From: Martinezella lusitana
GTDB taxonomy: Bacteria > Pseudomonadota > Alphaproteobacteria > Rhizobiales > Rhizobiaceae
Direction: 5' to 3'
Assembly: GCF_016901135.1 (NCBI RefSeq)
Contig: NZ_JAFEVL010000020.1
Span: 186,001-250,000, forward strand
DNA: 64,000 bases
Every line of letters starts with the position of its first letter. Position 1 is the first letter of the stretch. The position numbers were made by a program, and so were the translations under genes. Below, in pieces: positions 36,898 through 46,148 of the stretch. The notes under the pieces are model-generated. The model was not told the DNA's origin. It worked only from the letters and a program-made list of their open reading frames with translations, and searched no databases.

Positions 36898-36903
36898 TGC
36901 GCC

Positions 36904-38820
36904 TCACCCGGCGACTTCGACGATCCGGCCGTGGCCGAGCGCCCTGAACACCGTCTGCACAATGCCCGCACGGTCGAGGCCGGCCTTGGCATTCATGACT
37001 TCCGGCTTTGCCTGGTCCATCCAGATATCGGGCATGACGAGCGTGCGGATCTTCAGCCCGTTGTCCAGCAGGCCCTCGCTGGCGAGGAACTGCATGACCT
37101 GACTGCCGAAGCCGCCGACCGAGCCCTCTTCGATGGTGATCAGCATCTCGTGGTGGGCGGCAAGCTGGCGAATGAGATCGTGGTCGAGCGGCTTGGCGAA
37201 GCGGGCATCCGCGACTGTCGTGGGCAGGCCGGCAGCGTCGAGATCCTCGGCCGCGGCAAGGCTGTCGGCGAGGCGCGTGCCGAAGGAGAGCAAGGCGACT
37301 TTCGAACCCTGCTTGACCACGCGACCCCTACCGATTTCCAGGATCTGGCCCCGTTCGGGCATTTCGATGCCGACGCCTTCGCCGCGCGGATAGCGGAACG
37401 AGATCGGCCCGAGATCGTAGGCGGCCGCGGTGCGCACCATATTCTTCAGTTCCGCCTCGTCGGCGGCAGCCATGACGACGAAACCGGGCAGGGTCGCAAG
37501 AAAGGTCGTGTCGAAGGAACCGGCATGCGTCGGCCCATCGGCGCCGACGAAGCCGGCGCGATCGATTGGGAAGCGCACCGGCAGACCCTGGATCGCCACA
37601 TCGTGCACCACCTGGTCATAGGCGCGCTGCAGGAAGGTGGAATAAAGCGCGGCAAAAGGCTTGTAGCCCTCGGCGGCAAGGCCAGCGGCGAAGGTCACTG
37701 CATGTTGCTCGGCGATGCCGACGTCGAAACAGCGCTTGGGGAAGAATTCCTGCAGCTTGTCGAGGCCGGTACCATTAGGCATGGCGGCGGTAATGCCGAC
37801 GATCTTGTCGTCGAGCATCGCCTCCTGCACGAGAGCATCGGCAAAGACGCTGGTGTAGCTTGGCGCGTTCGGCTTCACTTTGGCTTGCGCGCCGGTGATG
37901 ACGTCGAACTTGTTGACGCCGTGATATTTGTCGGCGGCGGCTTCTGCCGGGGGATAGCCCTTGCCCTTCTGCGTCACGACATGGATCAGCACCGGGCCTT
38001 GCGCATTGTCGCGCACGTTGCGCAGCACCGGAAGCAGATGCTCGAAGGAATGGCCGTCGATTGGGCCGATATGGTAGAAGCCCATCTCCTCGAACATCGT
38101 TCCACCGGTCACATAGCCCCGTGCATGCTCGACCGCCCGTGTGATGGCGCGATCGACCTTCTTGCCGAGATAGGCCGTCAGTTTCTTGCCGAAATCGCGG
38201 AAGCCCATATAGGTGCGGCCGGAGGCGAGGCGGGCGAGATAGGCGCTCATCGCGCCCGTCGGCGGCGCGATCGACATGTCGTTGTCGTTGAGGATGACGA
38301 TCAGCCGCGCGTCGAGCGCGCCGGCATTGTTCAGGGCCTCGTAGGCCATGCCGGCCGACATCGCGCCGTCGCCGATGACGGCAATGACGCGGCGGTCGGT
38401 TTTATCAAGCTCGGCGGCCACCGCCATGCCGAGGCCGGCGGAAATGGATGTGGAGGAATGCGCGGCACCGAAGGGATCATATTCGCTTTCGGCGCGGCGC
38501 GTGAAGCCGGAAAGGCCGCCTTCCTGGCGCAGCGTGCGGATGCGATCGCGCCGTCCGGTCAGGATCTTGTGCGGATAACACTGATGCCCGACATCGAAGA
38601 TGAGGCGATCGTTCGGCGTGTCGAAGACGCTGTGGATGGCAACAGTGAGTTCGACGACGCCAAGGCCGGCGCCGAGATGTCCGCCCGTGCGCGATACCGC
38701 ATCGATCATCTCGTCACGGACTTCGCGGGCGAGTTGCGGCAAGTCCCGGTCCTCCAGCTTTCGCAGGTCGGAAGGATAATGGACCCGGTCCAGCAGCGGC
38801 GTCTCTGGCATTTGTGTCAA
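36904..38820 (-). CDS. dxs: 1-deoxy-D-xylulose-5-phosphate synthase
   Basis: A 638-residue thiamine-diphosphate enzyme, the first step of the MEP isoprenoid pathway (pyruvate plus glyceraldehyde-3-phosphate to DXP). Landmarks are [18 protein letters not shown] near residue 45, the ThDP-binding [18 protein letters not shown]...LNDND near 150-178, [16 protein letters not shown] near 365 and [15 protein letters not shown] near 420. The start is ambiguous. A TTG at 38820 (MTQMPETP) has AAGAGG eight bases upstream, while the ATG three codons later has no spaced Shine-Dalgarno. I favour the TTG. Isoprenoid supply feeds quinone and haem O tails made by UbiA and CtaB. Confidence 0.96.
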   Translation of the reverse strand: MTQMPETPLLDRVHYPSDLRKLEDRDLPQLAREVRDEMIDAVSRTGGHLGAGLGVVELTVAIHSVFDTPNDRLIFDVGHQCYPHKILTGRRDRIRTLRQEGGLSGFTRRAESEYDPFGAAHSSTSISAGLGMAVAAELDKTDRRVIAVIGDGAMSAGMAYEALNNAGALDARLIVILNDNDMSIAPPTGAMSAYLARLASGRTYMGFRDFGKKLTAYLGKKVDRAITRAVEHARGYVTGGTMFEEMGFYHIGPIDGHSFEHLLPVLRNVRDNAQGPVLIHVVTQKGKGYPPAEAAADKYHGVNKFDVITGAQAKVKPNAPSYTSVFADALVQEAMLDDKIVGITAAMPNGTGLDKLQEFFPKRCFDVGIAEQHAVTFAAGLAAEGYKPFAALYSTFLQRAYDQVVHDVAIQGLPVRFPIDRAGFVGADGPTHAGSFDTTFLATLPGFVVMAAADEAELKNMVRTAAAYDLGPISFRYPRGEGVGIEMPERGQILEIGRGRVVKQGSKVALLSFGTRLADSLAAAEDLDAAGLPTTVADARFAKPLDHDLIRQLAAHHEMLITIEEGSVGGFGSQVMQFLASEGLLDNGLKIRTLVMPDIWMDQAKPEVMNAKAGLDRAGIVQTVFRALGHGRIVEVAG

Positions 38821-38945
38821 GGCAGAAGCCTCTTTCTTGCTATTCTTGGGCGGTTGCCCGCCTTTACGTCAAAACAGATTGCGACAAAAGACGCCGAATT
38901 CAAGGAGTGCCCGAACAAGAAACATTTGGCACTGTTATGAACCCG

Positions 38946-39869
38946 TTAGCCCTCCGGCAAGGGAATGAACTCTTCCTCGTCGCCCGGCACGATATCGAAG
39001 CGGCCCGTGCGCCATTCTTCCTTGGCTTTTTCGATGCGCTCCTTGGAAGAGGATACGAAGTTCCACCAGATATAGCGCTTCGAATTGAGCGCCGCACCTC
39101 CAAAAAGCATGAGATGACAGCCTTTTTCCGCAGCTTCCAGGGTTATGGCATCGCCGGGGCGGAAAACGAGAAGCTGATCCTGCGCGAAGCGATCACCGGC
39201 CACGATGAGCGATCCGGAGAGGATATAAACAGCGCGTTCCTCGTGCGCTGCACCAAAAGGAAACGTCGTGTTCGGCTGAAGCTGCAGATCGACGTAAAGC
39301 GTGTCGGAGAAGGATTTCACCGGTGATTTCAGGCCTTCGAAATCTCCGATCACCACGCGCCCGGTCACGCCGCCATCGGCGATGACAGGCAGTTCGTCTT
39401 TCTCTGTATGGGCAAAGGAAGGATCGATCTCCTCCTTGTCGTCGGGGAGCGCCAACCATGTCTGCAGGCCTGACATCGCAAAGGGATGGTCGCGCAGATT
39501 TTCCGGGGTGCGTTCAGAGTGCACGATCCCGCGTCCGGCCGTCATCAGGTTGACGTCGCCGGGACGGATCACCTTGGCCGTGCCGAGGCTGTCGAGATGG
39601 CGGATCTCGCCGTCGAACAGATAGGTGACGGTGGAAAGGCCGATATGCGGATGCGGGCGCACATCAACCGCTTGGCCCGGCCGAAAAATTGCAGGCCCCA
39701 TGCGGTCGAAAAAGATGAACGGCCCCACCAGCCGTCGCCGGCTGCTCGGAAGTGCCCGCCGCACGGAGAAACCGCCGAGGTCACTGGTACGCGGAATGAT
39801 GAGATTCTCGATCGCATCGCAGGTGAAGGCATCGCCGGGCTGTGGATCGTTTCCTGGGAAGAAAGACAT
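38946..39869 (-). CDS. Pirin family protein
   Basis: A 307-residue bicupin protein of the pirin family. The metal-site region is visible in the N-terminal cupin as VRPHPHIGLSTVTYLFDGE near residue 70 and AGRGIVHSERTPE near 111, with His, His, His and Glu ligands expected. The second cupin has the EERAVYILSGSLIVAG strand. Some bacterial pirins are quercetin dioxygenases or redox sensors; the role here is unknown. Start: ATG with AAGGAG eight bases upstream. It lies between xseB and dxs on the same strand. Confidence 0.93.
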   Translation of the reverse strand: MSFFPGNDPQPGDAFTCDAIENLIIPRTSDLGGFSVRRALPSSRRRLVGPFIFFDRMGPAIFRPGQAVDVRPHPHIGLSTVTYLFDGEIRHLDSLGTAKVIRPGDVNLMTAGRGIVHSERTPENLRDHPFAMSGLQTWLALPDDKEEIDPSFAHTEKDELPVIADGGVTGRVVIGDFEGLKSPVKSFSDTLYVDLQLQPNTTFPFGAAHEERAVYILSGSLIVAGDRFAQDQLLVFRPGDAITLEAAEKGCHLMLFGGAALNSKRYIWWNFVSSSKERIEKAKEEWRTGRFDIVPGDEEEFIPLPEG

Positions 39870-39941
39870 GGCGGGCGCTCCTTTCGGTTGAGGCTCAACC
39901 TACCGGGAATGTCAGGGAAACTCAAACTTTCCCGTCTTGTC

Positions 39942-40193
39942 TCACGCGCCGTCCAGCGGTTCCGTGCCTTGAGGCTTGCCGGCGCGGTCGAGCCTGATCT
40001 TTTCGATGCGGTTTTCGGCAGCCGAGAGCAGCGCCTCGCAATGCTTCTTCAGGGCTTCGCCGCGCTCGTAGATGGTGATGGATTCATCCAGTGCCACGTC
40101 GCCGCGTTCCAGCCGCGCAACGATGCTTTCAAGCTCCGCCACGGCCTTCTCGAAGGAATAGCCTGATACATCCACCTTGGCGCTCTCGCTCAT
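39942..40193 (-). CDS. xseB: Exodeoxyribonuclease VII small subunit
   Basis: An 83-residue small subunit of exonuclease VII, which degrades single-stranded DNA together with XseA. The family signature is clear: [20 protein letters not shown] followed by [20 protein letters not shown], a coiled-coil pair. The ATG at 40193 is preferred because GAAGGG lies six bases before it; a TTG two codons upstream would abut that Shine-Dalgarno. It starts two bases after the stop of the histone-deacetylase-like gene, so the two are coupled. The large subunit gene is not in the window. Confidence 0.95.
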   Translation of the reverse strand: MSESAKVDVSGYSFEKAVAELESIVARLERGDVALDESITIYERGEALKKHCEALLSAAENRIEKIRLDRAGKPQGTEPLDGA

Positions 40194-40195
40194 CG

Positions 40196-41137
40196 TCAAC
40201 CCTTCATCATGCGCAGAATATGCATCCCCGCCGACTCGGCGAGGCCTTCCAGATCATAGCCACCTTCGAGCAGGCTGACGACCCGGTTGTTGGCGCTGCG
40301 ATCGGCAGCCTCCAGGATCCGCCCCGTCGCCCAGTCGAAATCCTCGCCGGTGAGGTTCAATTGTGCTAAGGGGTCGCGGTGGTGGGCGTCGAAGCCGGCC
40401 GAGATGATGATGATGTCTGGGCGGAAGTCATCGAGCGCCGGCAGGATGCGCGACTTGAAGGCTTCGCGGAAATGATCGCCGCCGGTATTGGGCGAAAGCG
40501 GCGCATTGACGATGGTATTATGCGCGCCGCGCTCGTCCTTCTTGCCAGTGCCCGGATAGAGCGGCATCTGGTGGGTCGAGCAGAAGAGCACGGACGGATC
40601 GTTCCAGAAGATGTCCTGTGTGCCGTTGCCGTGGTGCACATCCCAGTCGACGATGGCGACGCGCTCGGCACCATGAGCTTTCTGCGCATGGCGGGCGGCG
40701 ATCGCCGCATTGTTGAAGAAGCAGAAGCCCATCGCCTTGCTCTTCTCGGCATGGTGGCCGGGCGGGCGGGCCGCGACGAAGACATTGTCGGCAGCGCCGG
40801 AAAACACGTCGTCGACCGCTGCCATGGCGCCGCCGACGCCGTGCATGATCGCCTGCAGCGTCTTCGGGCTGGCATAGGTATCCGCCTCGATCTGATTGAT
40901 CTCGCCGTCGTCGCCTTTGTCCGGCATCGAGCGCAGGACGAATTCCAGATGCTCTTCGGGATGGGCAAGCAGGACCGAGTCTTCATTGGCCGCTGGGGCT
41001 TTTCGCCGGTCGAGCCGCTCGAAATTCGGATGCTCCAGCGCGATGTTCAGCGAGCGCAGCCGGTCGGGCCGTTCCGGGTGGCCGGGCGGTACAATATGCT
41101 CAAGAAAAATCGGGTGTTCGTAAAGACGTGTGCTCAT
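40196..41137 (-). CDS. Histone deacetylase family hydrolase
   Basis: A 313-residue zinc-dependent deacetylase-fold enzyme (class II HDAC/acetylpolyamine amidohydrolase type). Zinc-site and catalytic segments are visible: [20 protein letters not shown] near residue 123 with the paired histidines, [16 protein letters not shown] near 162 and [12 protein letters not shown] near 247 with the third ligand Asp, and EGGYD near 293. The substrate in bacteria is usually unknown; acetylated polyamines or proteins are candidates. It is the first gene of a pair with xseB. The ATG at 41137 has only a weak Shine-Dalgarno. Confidence 0.94.
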   Translation of the reverse strand: MSTRLYEHPIFLEHIVPPGHPERPDRLRSLNIALEHPNFERLDRRKAPAANEDSVLLAHPEEHLEFVLRSMPDKGDDGEINQIEADTYASPKTLQAIMHGVGGAMAAVDDVFSGAADNVFVAARPPGHHAEKSKAMGFCFFNNAAIAARHAQKAHGAERVAIVDWDVHHGNGTQDIFWNDPSVLFCSTHQMPLYPGTGKKDERGAHNTIVNAPLSPNTGGDHFREAFKSRILPALDDFRPDIIIISAGFDAHHRDPLAQLNLTGEDFDWATGRILEAADRSANNRVVSLLEGGYDLEGLAESAGMHILRMMKG

Positions 41138-41305
41138 GGGGCCAATCTATAAATGAGGTGTGACGCCTATTACAGGACATGGACAATGTCACTACAATGT
41201 CAACAATCCATCTTAACCACTTTGGAGCAGCGCCCGTTTACTTATTGAGGTGCGATGTTAAGCTTTCATTAAGATGCGCATGGCGTCGGACAGGGTTTTC
41301 ACGGG

Positions 41306-41707
41306 ATGACGAGTGTAGAGCGATCCGATGTCATCGAGTTGAGAGTGCCGCCGCGTGATGTCGACCGGCACGGTCATATGTTCATCGCCTCCTATATCTC
41401 GCAGGCGGAGGCGGCGCTCTCGAATTTCTGGCGCACGCGGCCGCTGGTCGACGATGAACCGGCCTATGTCGCCACCAAGGCCTCCTGCGTCCTGCACCGG
41501 GCCTTGCGTTACGACGACCTTGCCCGCTTCTCGATCAGCGTCAACAAGATCGGCGGCAAGTCCGTCGGCTTCGTCGTCATGGTCGAGACCGGCAATGAAC
41601 TGGCGGCGGAGGTCGAGATTCTCTGGCTCGCCGTGCGCGGCGACGAGAATGACCCCGTGCCGCTGCCCGAGGACACCCGCGACTGGCTCTACAAATATCT
41701 GACGTGA
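41306..41707 (+). CDS. Hotdog-fold acyl-CoA thioesterase
   Basis: A 133-residue 4-hydroxybenzoyl-CoA/YbgC-type thioesterase. The diagnostic opening is VPPRDVDRHGHMFIASYISQ, in which Asp and His sit at the usual active-site position; the long helix EAALSNFW and the central strands YVATKASCVLHRALRYDDL follow. Such enzymes hydrolyse short acyl-CoA or aromatic acyl-CoA; the substrate here is unknown. Start: ATG at 41306. It is convergent with bioY and ends 39 bases from it, and no clear terminator lies between. Confidence 0.9.
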   Translation: MTSVERSDVIELRVPPRDVDRHGHMFIASYISQAEAALSNFWRTRPLVDDEPAYVATKASCVLHRALRYDDLARFSISVNKIGGKSVGFVVMVETGNELAAEVEILWLAVRGDENDPVPLPEDTRDWLYKYLT

Positions 41708-41746
41708 CGCGCTCGCCGGCTGCGGTTTTTCCGCCCTGAGCCGAGT

Positions 41747-42304
41747 TCAGCTCCGCTGCGGCAGAAGCGGATAGCCGGCCATGACGGCGCGGCCGACCAG
41801 AGCTGCAACAACCGCCTTGACGAGATCCCCGGGCACAAAGCCCAGGGAGCCGAAGAACGCTTTGGTGAAGCCGATGTTGATGGCCAGCCAGGCAATGCCG
41901 AAGGCATAGAGCACCACGACGCCGCCGACGACGGCGGCGATGAAGAAGCCGATGCCCTGGTTGAGGCTGCTTTGCTCCGGCTTCACCAGCCGCTCAGAGA
42001 GATAGCCTGTCACGAAGGCAGCGAATATCCAGCCGATGAAGAAACCCGCCGTCGGGCCTGCAAAGACGGCAAGGCCGCCACGGCCGCCCGATAGTACCGG
42101 CAAGCCGATTATCACCAGCAGGACGACGATCAGCACCGCAATCGTACCGCGCCGGGCGCCGAGCACCACGCCGGCCAGCATCACGCCAAGCGACTGCGCG
42201 GTGATCGGCACGGGAATGATGCCGATCGGGATCGGCGGTAGCAGGCCGAGCGCCACGATGATGGCGGCAAAGAGTGCGGAGAGGACAAGATCGCGGGTAT
42301 TCAT
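41747..42304 (-). CDS. bioY: Biotin ECF transporter S component BioY
   Basis: A 185-residue membrane protein, the substrate-binding S component of the biotin energy-coupling-factor transporter. About six hydrophobic helices are present; the conserved PIPIGIIPVPITAQSLGVM and GARRGTIAVLIVVLL near the N-terminus and GGRGGLAVFAGPTAGFFIGW near residue 82 are typical of BioY. ATG at 42304 has ATGGAG five bases upstream; the longer frame to 42361 overlaps bioN. It is the last gene of bioMNY, an arrangement known from rhizobia. BioY binds biotin with high affinity, while BioM and BioN supply ATP-driven energy. Confidence 0.95.
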   Translation of the reverse strand: MNTRDLVLSALFAAIIVALGLLPPIPIGIIPVPITAQSLGVMLAGVVLGARRGTIAVLIVVLLVIIGLPVLSGGRGGLAVFAGPTAGFFIGWIFAAFVTGYLSERLVKPEQSSLNQGIGFFIAAVVGGVVVLYAFGIAWLAINIGFTKAFFGSLGFVPGDLVKAVVAALVGRAVMAGYPLLPQRS

Positions 42305-42332
42305 GGCGGCTCCATCCGAAAAAGATTTATGT

Positions 42333-42935
42333 TCAATGCCGCCGAATGCCGCGCGCGTCAATCGCAGCCGCGATATTGTCCGCGTCGCGCAGCGTCAGGA
42401 TGATCAGCGGCACAAGCGTCGTTGCCAGGCGTATTTTGATCCCCCGCGCTTCGTGTGCTTCGCGGATGGCGCGATAGCGGTCGAGAATCTCAGGCACGAA
42501 ACGCAGGACGAGCCCGACCGCAAGCCCGATATCCGCGGCCCTGAGCAAGCCGATCTTCTCGAGTGGCGTCGCAAGAACGGTGATTTCGTCGATGAAGGCG
42601 GCCGTCGATGTCGTCGCCGTTACAGTGGCTGCAAACAGCGCAAGCGCGGTCAGCCGCAGCGCCACCACGAGGACAAGGTGAAACGGACTGAAGAACAGGT
42701 TCAAGAGCGTAAGCACGGCAATGGAGATGAGGATCGGACGGAGCCGCCTCAATGCCTCGCCGACAGAAAGGCCGGTGCGAAAATAGAGGCCGGCACCGAT
42801 GAGGTTCGCAAGCCCGAGCAGCGCGGTGGAATCCGTCAGGAACAATAGAATGCCGAGCGCGGCGAGCGTTACGAGCTTCACGCGCGGTGTCAGCCGATGC
42901 ATCCATGTATCCGCGTCCACGTGCAGCGTTTGCAT
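42333..42935 (-). CDS. bioN: Biotin ECF transporter transmembrane component BioN
   Basis: A 200-residue T component (EcfT/CbiQ-type) of the biotin transporter. Four or more hydrophobic segments are present, and the cytoplasmic coupling helices carry the ARG motifs typical of T components (REAHEARGIK near residue 160 and AAIDARGIRRH at the end). Its ATG shares one base with the bioM stop (TGATG), so translation is coupled, and bioY starts 28 bases on. Its role is to connect the ATPase BioM to the S unit BioY. Confidence 0.92.
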   Translation of the reverse strand: MQTLHVDADTWMHRLTPRVKLVTLAALGILLFLTDSTALLGLANLIGAGLYFRTGLSVGEALRRLRPILISIAVLTLLNLFFSPFHLVLVVALRLTALALFAATVTATTSTAAFIDEITVLATPLEKIGLLRAADIGLAVGLVLRFVPEILDRYRAIREAHEARGIKIRLATTLVPLIILTLRDADNIAAAIDARGIRRH

Positions 42936-43612
42936 CAGCTCGCCATCTCCTTGTAGCGGGCGATGGCTTCCGCCGCCGGTGCGTCGACAACGAGGCGGCC
43001 CTGATCGAATAGCAGCACGCGGTCGAAATCCTCGAGCAGCGGCAGGTCGTGGCTGATGACGATGACGCTTTCCGGCAGCGCTGCGATGGTCCTCTGCACC
43101 AGCGCCCGGTTCTTCAAGTCGAGCTGGTTGGTGGGTTCGTCGAGGATGAGGATGTCGGGGCCGGTGACGAGCACCGAGCAGAGGGCGGCCATCTGCAGCT
43201 CGCCGCCCGAAAGTTCATGCGCACGCCGCGCGCCGAGATGGCTGACACCGAACCGTTCGAGGATGCCGTCCACCGCCGTCTCGATCTGCGTCTTGTCCAA
43301 ACCGCGTGCCTTGAGCCCGAAGGCGATGTCGTCGCGCACGATGGGCAGGATGATCTGGTTCTGCGGCGACTGGAAGATATAGCCGACCTTTCCGAGCACG
43401 GAGGCGGCATCGTTGGCCGTATCGAGCCCGTCAACGACGACGCGGCCGGTGGTCGGCTTGGCGAGCCCGTTGATCAGCCGCGCAAAGGTCGTCTTGCCGG
43501 AACCGTTGAGGCCGATGATCCCGACGCGCTTCTCCTGAAGCGTCAGGTTCAGCGGGTAGAGCGCGGTCCGTTTGCCATAGTCGACGCCGGCATTGTCGAA
43601 GCGGATATCCAA
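42935..43612 (-). CDS. bioM: Biotin ECF transporter ATP-binding component BioM
   Basis: A 225-residue ABC-type ATPase, the first gene of bioMNY. Walker A is GLNGSGKTTFAR near residue 35, the signature is LSGGELQMAAL near 135, Walker B is ILILDEPTNQLDL near 155, and the switch His lies in VISHDLPLL. The start is a TTG at 43612 (protein opens MDIRFDNAG); AGGGA sits about six bases before it and there is no ATG near. Non-standard initiation might hold the level low. I looked for a BioR box upstream and found none convincing. Confidence 0.94.
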   Translation of the reverse strand: MDIRFDNAGVDYGKRTALYPLNLTLQEKRVGIIGLNGSGKTTFARLINGLAKPTTGRVVVDGLDTANDAASVLGKVGYIFQSPQNQIILPIVRDDIAFGLKARGLDKTQIETAVDGILERFGVSHLGARRAHELSGGELQMAALCSVLVTGPDILILDEPTNQLDLKNRALVQRTIAALPESVIVISHDLPLLEDFDRVLLFDQGRLVVDAPAAEAIARYKEMAS

Positions 43613-43692
43613 GCGGCTTCCCTGTTCCGTGGTGGTGTCGCGGTCCTATAGCGCATCGCGGTCATTTATCAAATCGCGGGCTGTTTGAAAGC

Positions 43693-44910
43693 ATGGGAAT
43701 TTATGCCTATGATCCCCTTATGACGAATCTGCTTTCGAATCGCGACGCCCGCCGCGTCTTCCTTGCCAAGCAGGGGCTTGCCAATCCGCCGAACCGCGCC
43801 TTGACCAAGGCGGGGTTGCTGCAGCTCATCCACGACATCGGCTTCGTGCAGGTGGACAGCATCGGCACCGTCGAGCGGGCGCATCACCAGATCCTGTTCT
43901 CGCGCAATCAGACCTATCGACGCGAACATCTGACCGAGTTGCTCGAAAAAGATGGTGCGCTGTTCGAACATTGGACGCACGACGCCTCGATCCTGCCGAG
44001 CGCTTTCTTCGTTTATTGGAAGCACCGGTTCCGCCGCGAGGAGTTGGCGCTCGTCGAGCGGTGGCGCAAATGGCGCGGTGAGGGCTTCGAGTCTGCTTTT
44101 GAAGAGACCTACGAGCGTGTGCTGAAGAACGGCGCCATCATGGCGCGTGAGATCAAGGCGGACGGCCATGTCTCGGGCGGCTGGTGGAACTGGCATCCGA
44201 ACAAGACCGCGCTCGAATATTTCTGGCGCACCGGCAAATTCGCGATCGCCGGTCGCACGAACTTCCAGAAGGTCTATGATCTGGTCGAGCGCGTCTTGCC
44301 GGATCATGTCCATACACCGGAGGTCGATCATGAGGAGTTCGTCGAATGGGCTTGCCGCAGCGCTTTGCAGCGCCTGGGCTTTGCCACCTCAGGCGAAATT
44401 GCTGCCTTCTGGGATCTGGTGACGCCGCAGGAAGCTAAGACATGGGTGGAGACACATCGCGACGAACTGACGGAAATGCTGATCGAACCGGCCATCGGCG
44501 GCAAGCCGCGCCCCTCCTTCGCGTTCACCGACTTCCATGCCACGCTCGACAGTTATCCGGAAGCGCCGGCGCGTATCCGCGTGCTCAGTCCCTTCGACCC
44601 GGTGCTGCGCGACCGCAACCGCACCGAACGCCTCTTCGGTTTCTTCTACCGCATCGAGATTTTCGTGCCGGAGCCCAAGCGGGAATACGGCTACTACGTC
44701 TTCCCTCTGCTGGAAGGCGACCGGCTGATCGGCCGGATTGACATGAAGGCCGACCGCAAGGCGGGTACATTGGACGTCAAGCGTCTGTGGCTGGAGCCCG
44801 GCGTCAAGGCATCCGTCGGCCGGCTTGAGAGGTTGGAAGCGGAGCTGGAGCGTGTCGCCCGTTTCACCGGCGTCGAGAAGGTCGTGTTTCTCGAGGGCTG
44901 GCGGGGCTAA
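43693..44910 (+). CDS. Winged-helix DNA-binding protein of the YcaQ family
   Basis: A 405-residue protein related to YcaQ/AlkX (PF06224), a DNA glycosylase family able to unhook interstrand crosslinks. It has RDARRVFLAKQGL followed by GLLQLIHDIGFVQVDSI, the characteristic QVDS-type motif, then RAHHQILFSRN, and later LSPFDPVLRDRNRTERLFGF, a family hallmark near residue 303. The extended middle holds winged-helix units. Two starts are possible: ATG 43693 or ATG 43720 (MTNLLSNRDARR); neither has a strong Shine-Dalgarno, and the second better matches family starts. A role in DNA repair is family inference. Confidence 0.86.
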   Translation: MGIYAYDPLMTNLLSNRDARRVFLAKQGLANPPNRALTKAGLLQLIHDIGFVQVDSIGTVERAHHQILFSRNQTYRREHLTELLEKDGALFEHWTHDASILPSAFFVYWKHRFRREELALVERWRKWRGEGFESAFEETYERVLKNGAIMAREIKADGHVSGGWWNWHPNKTALEYFWRTGKFAIAGRTNFQKVYDLVERVLPDHVHTPEVDHEEFVEWACRSALQRLGFATSGEIAAFWDLVTPQEAKTWVETHRDELTEMLIEPAIGGKPRPSFAFTDFHATLDSYPEAPARIRVLSPFDPVLRDRNRTERLFGFFYRIEIFVPEPKREYGYYVFPLLEGDRLIGRIDMKADRKAGTLDVKRLWLEPGVKASVGRLERLEAELERVARFTGVEKVVFLEGWRG

Positions 44911-45030
44911 CCACCTCCCCCTTGAGGGGGGAGGTCGCGCGGAACGCGCGGGTGGGGGTGACAACCCGAGATTTCGAAGGATCAACCCACCCCGGAGCTT
45001 TGCTCCGACCCCTACCTCAAGTGGAGGGTG
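44911..45030. repeat. Rhizobial-type intergenic palindromic repeat
   Basis: ACCTCCCC at 44913-44920 pairs with GGGGAGGT at 44928-44935. A CGCG/CGCG hairpin follows, and then GGGTGGG (near 44950) faces CCCACCCC (near 44986), followed by GGAGCTTTGCTCC. The composite of nested palindromes is typical of mosaic repeats in rhizobial genomes. It lies between two convergent genes. Confidence 0.65.
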
Positions 45031-45034
45031 AAAA

Positions 45035-46138
45035 TCAGCAGATCTCTGTCTTGGCGATCTTGATGCCGAAGCCTTCGAGGCCGACATAGTGTCGCTCGCG
45101 GCTGGTGAGCAGCTTGATGGAGCTGACGCCGAGATCCTTGAGGATCTGTGCGCCGAGGCCGATTTCCAGCCATTCGCTGTCGCGGGCTTGCGCCTCGGCA
45201 TGGCTTTCACGCTCGGCCTGGCGCGCTTTGCGGCCGTTGTCGAAATGGCCGACGCCGACCGAGCCTTCGCGCAGGTAAACGATGACGCCGCGGCCTTCCT
45301 CGGCAATTTTCTTCATGTAGAAATCGACAGGGCGGCGCTTGCCGAAGATATCCTCGGCAACACTTTCCGGATGCAGGCGCACCGCAATGTCGGCACCGTC
45401 CCGGATGTCTCCGAAGACGACGGCAAGGTGCTGCATCGTGTCCCAGGGCAGCGAATAGGTATGCGCGCGCGCCTTGCCGAACGGCGTGTCGATATCGAAG
45501 CTAGTGCCGAGTTCGATCAGCGTTTCCTTGCGCTGGCGATAGGCGATGAGATCGGCGACGGAGACGAGCTTCAGCCCGTGCTGCTCGGCGAATTCCACCA
45601 CCTGCGGGCCGCGCGTCACCGTGCCGTCGTCATTGACGAGTTCGCTGATGACGCCGATCAGCGGCAGTCCGGCGAGCTTGCAGAGGTCGACCGCGGCTTC
45701 CGTATGGCCCGAGCGCATCAGCACGCCGCCTTCGCGGGCGACGAGCGGGAAAATATGGCCGGGGCGGACGAAATCGGCAGGGCCGACATTCGGATTGGCG
45801 AGGTTGCGCACCGTCAGCGTCCGGTCGTCTGCGGAAATGCCCGTCGTCGTGCCGTGCTTGAAGTCGACGGAGACGGTGAAAGCGGTCGTATGGGCTGAAT
45901 CGTTTTCCGCCACCATGGCGTTGAGGTTCAGGCGCTTGGCCTCCTCGCGCGGCATGGGCGTGCAGACGATGCCGGATGTATGGCGAACGATGAAGGCCAT
46001 CTTTTCCGGCGTGCAATGGACCGCGGCGACGATCAGGTCGCCCTCGTTCTCGCGGTCGTTGTCATCCATGACGACGACGATTTCGCCGGCTTCAAAAGCC
46101 CGGATGGCATCGACAACACGCTTCTGGTCGTAAGGCAT
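45035..46138 (-). CDS. ribB: 3,4-dihydroxy-2-butanone 4-phosphate synthase with degenerate GTP cyclohydrolase II half
   Basis: A 367-residue riboflavin-pathway protein. The N-terminal ~205 residues are a complete RibB domain, with VVVMDDNDRENEGDL near residue 22 (acidic metal ligands), HTSGIVCTPM, and RSGHTEAAVDLCKLAGL near 142, converting ribulose-5-phosphate to dihydroxybutanone phosphate. The C-terminal half has the GCHII fold outline (TPFGKARAHTY, EEGRGVIVYLR) but lacks the zinc-binding Cys motif: the equivalent stretch reads RLHPESVAEDIFGKRR with no cysteine. So GTP cyclohydrolase activity is unlikely and the symbol is ribB rather than ribBA. ATG at 46138 has AGGGA seven bases upstream. 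aroC ends 10 bases upstream. Confidence 0.93.
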   Translation of the reverse strand: MPYDQKRVVDAIRAFEAGEIVVVMDDNDRENEGDLIVAAVHCTPEKMAFIVRHTSGIVCTPMPREEAKRLNLNAMVAENDSAHTTAFTVSVDFKHGTTTGISADDRTLTVRNLANPNVGPADFVRPGHIFPLVAREGGVLMRSGHTEAAVDLCKLAGLPLIGVISELVNDDGTVTRGPQVVEFAEQHGLKLVSVADLIAYRQRKETLIELGTSFDIDTPFGKARAHTYSLPWDTMQHLAVVFGDIRDGADIAVRLHPESVAEDIFGKRRPVDFYMKKIAEEGRGVIVYLREGSVGVGHFDNGRKARQAERESHAEAQARDSEWLEIGLGAQILKDLGVSSIKLLTSRERHYVGLEGFGIKIAKTEIC

Positions 46139-46148
46139 CAAGAAATCC

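Noticed and set aside
43613..43692. Possible BioR operator (TTATxxATAA) upstream of bioM
   Set aside because: Only a loose match, ATTTATCAAAT near 43668, which does not fit the published palindrome well enough.
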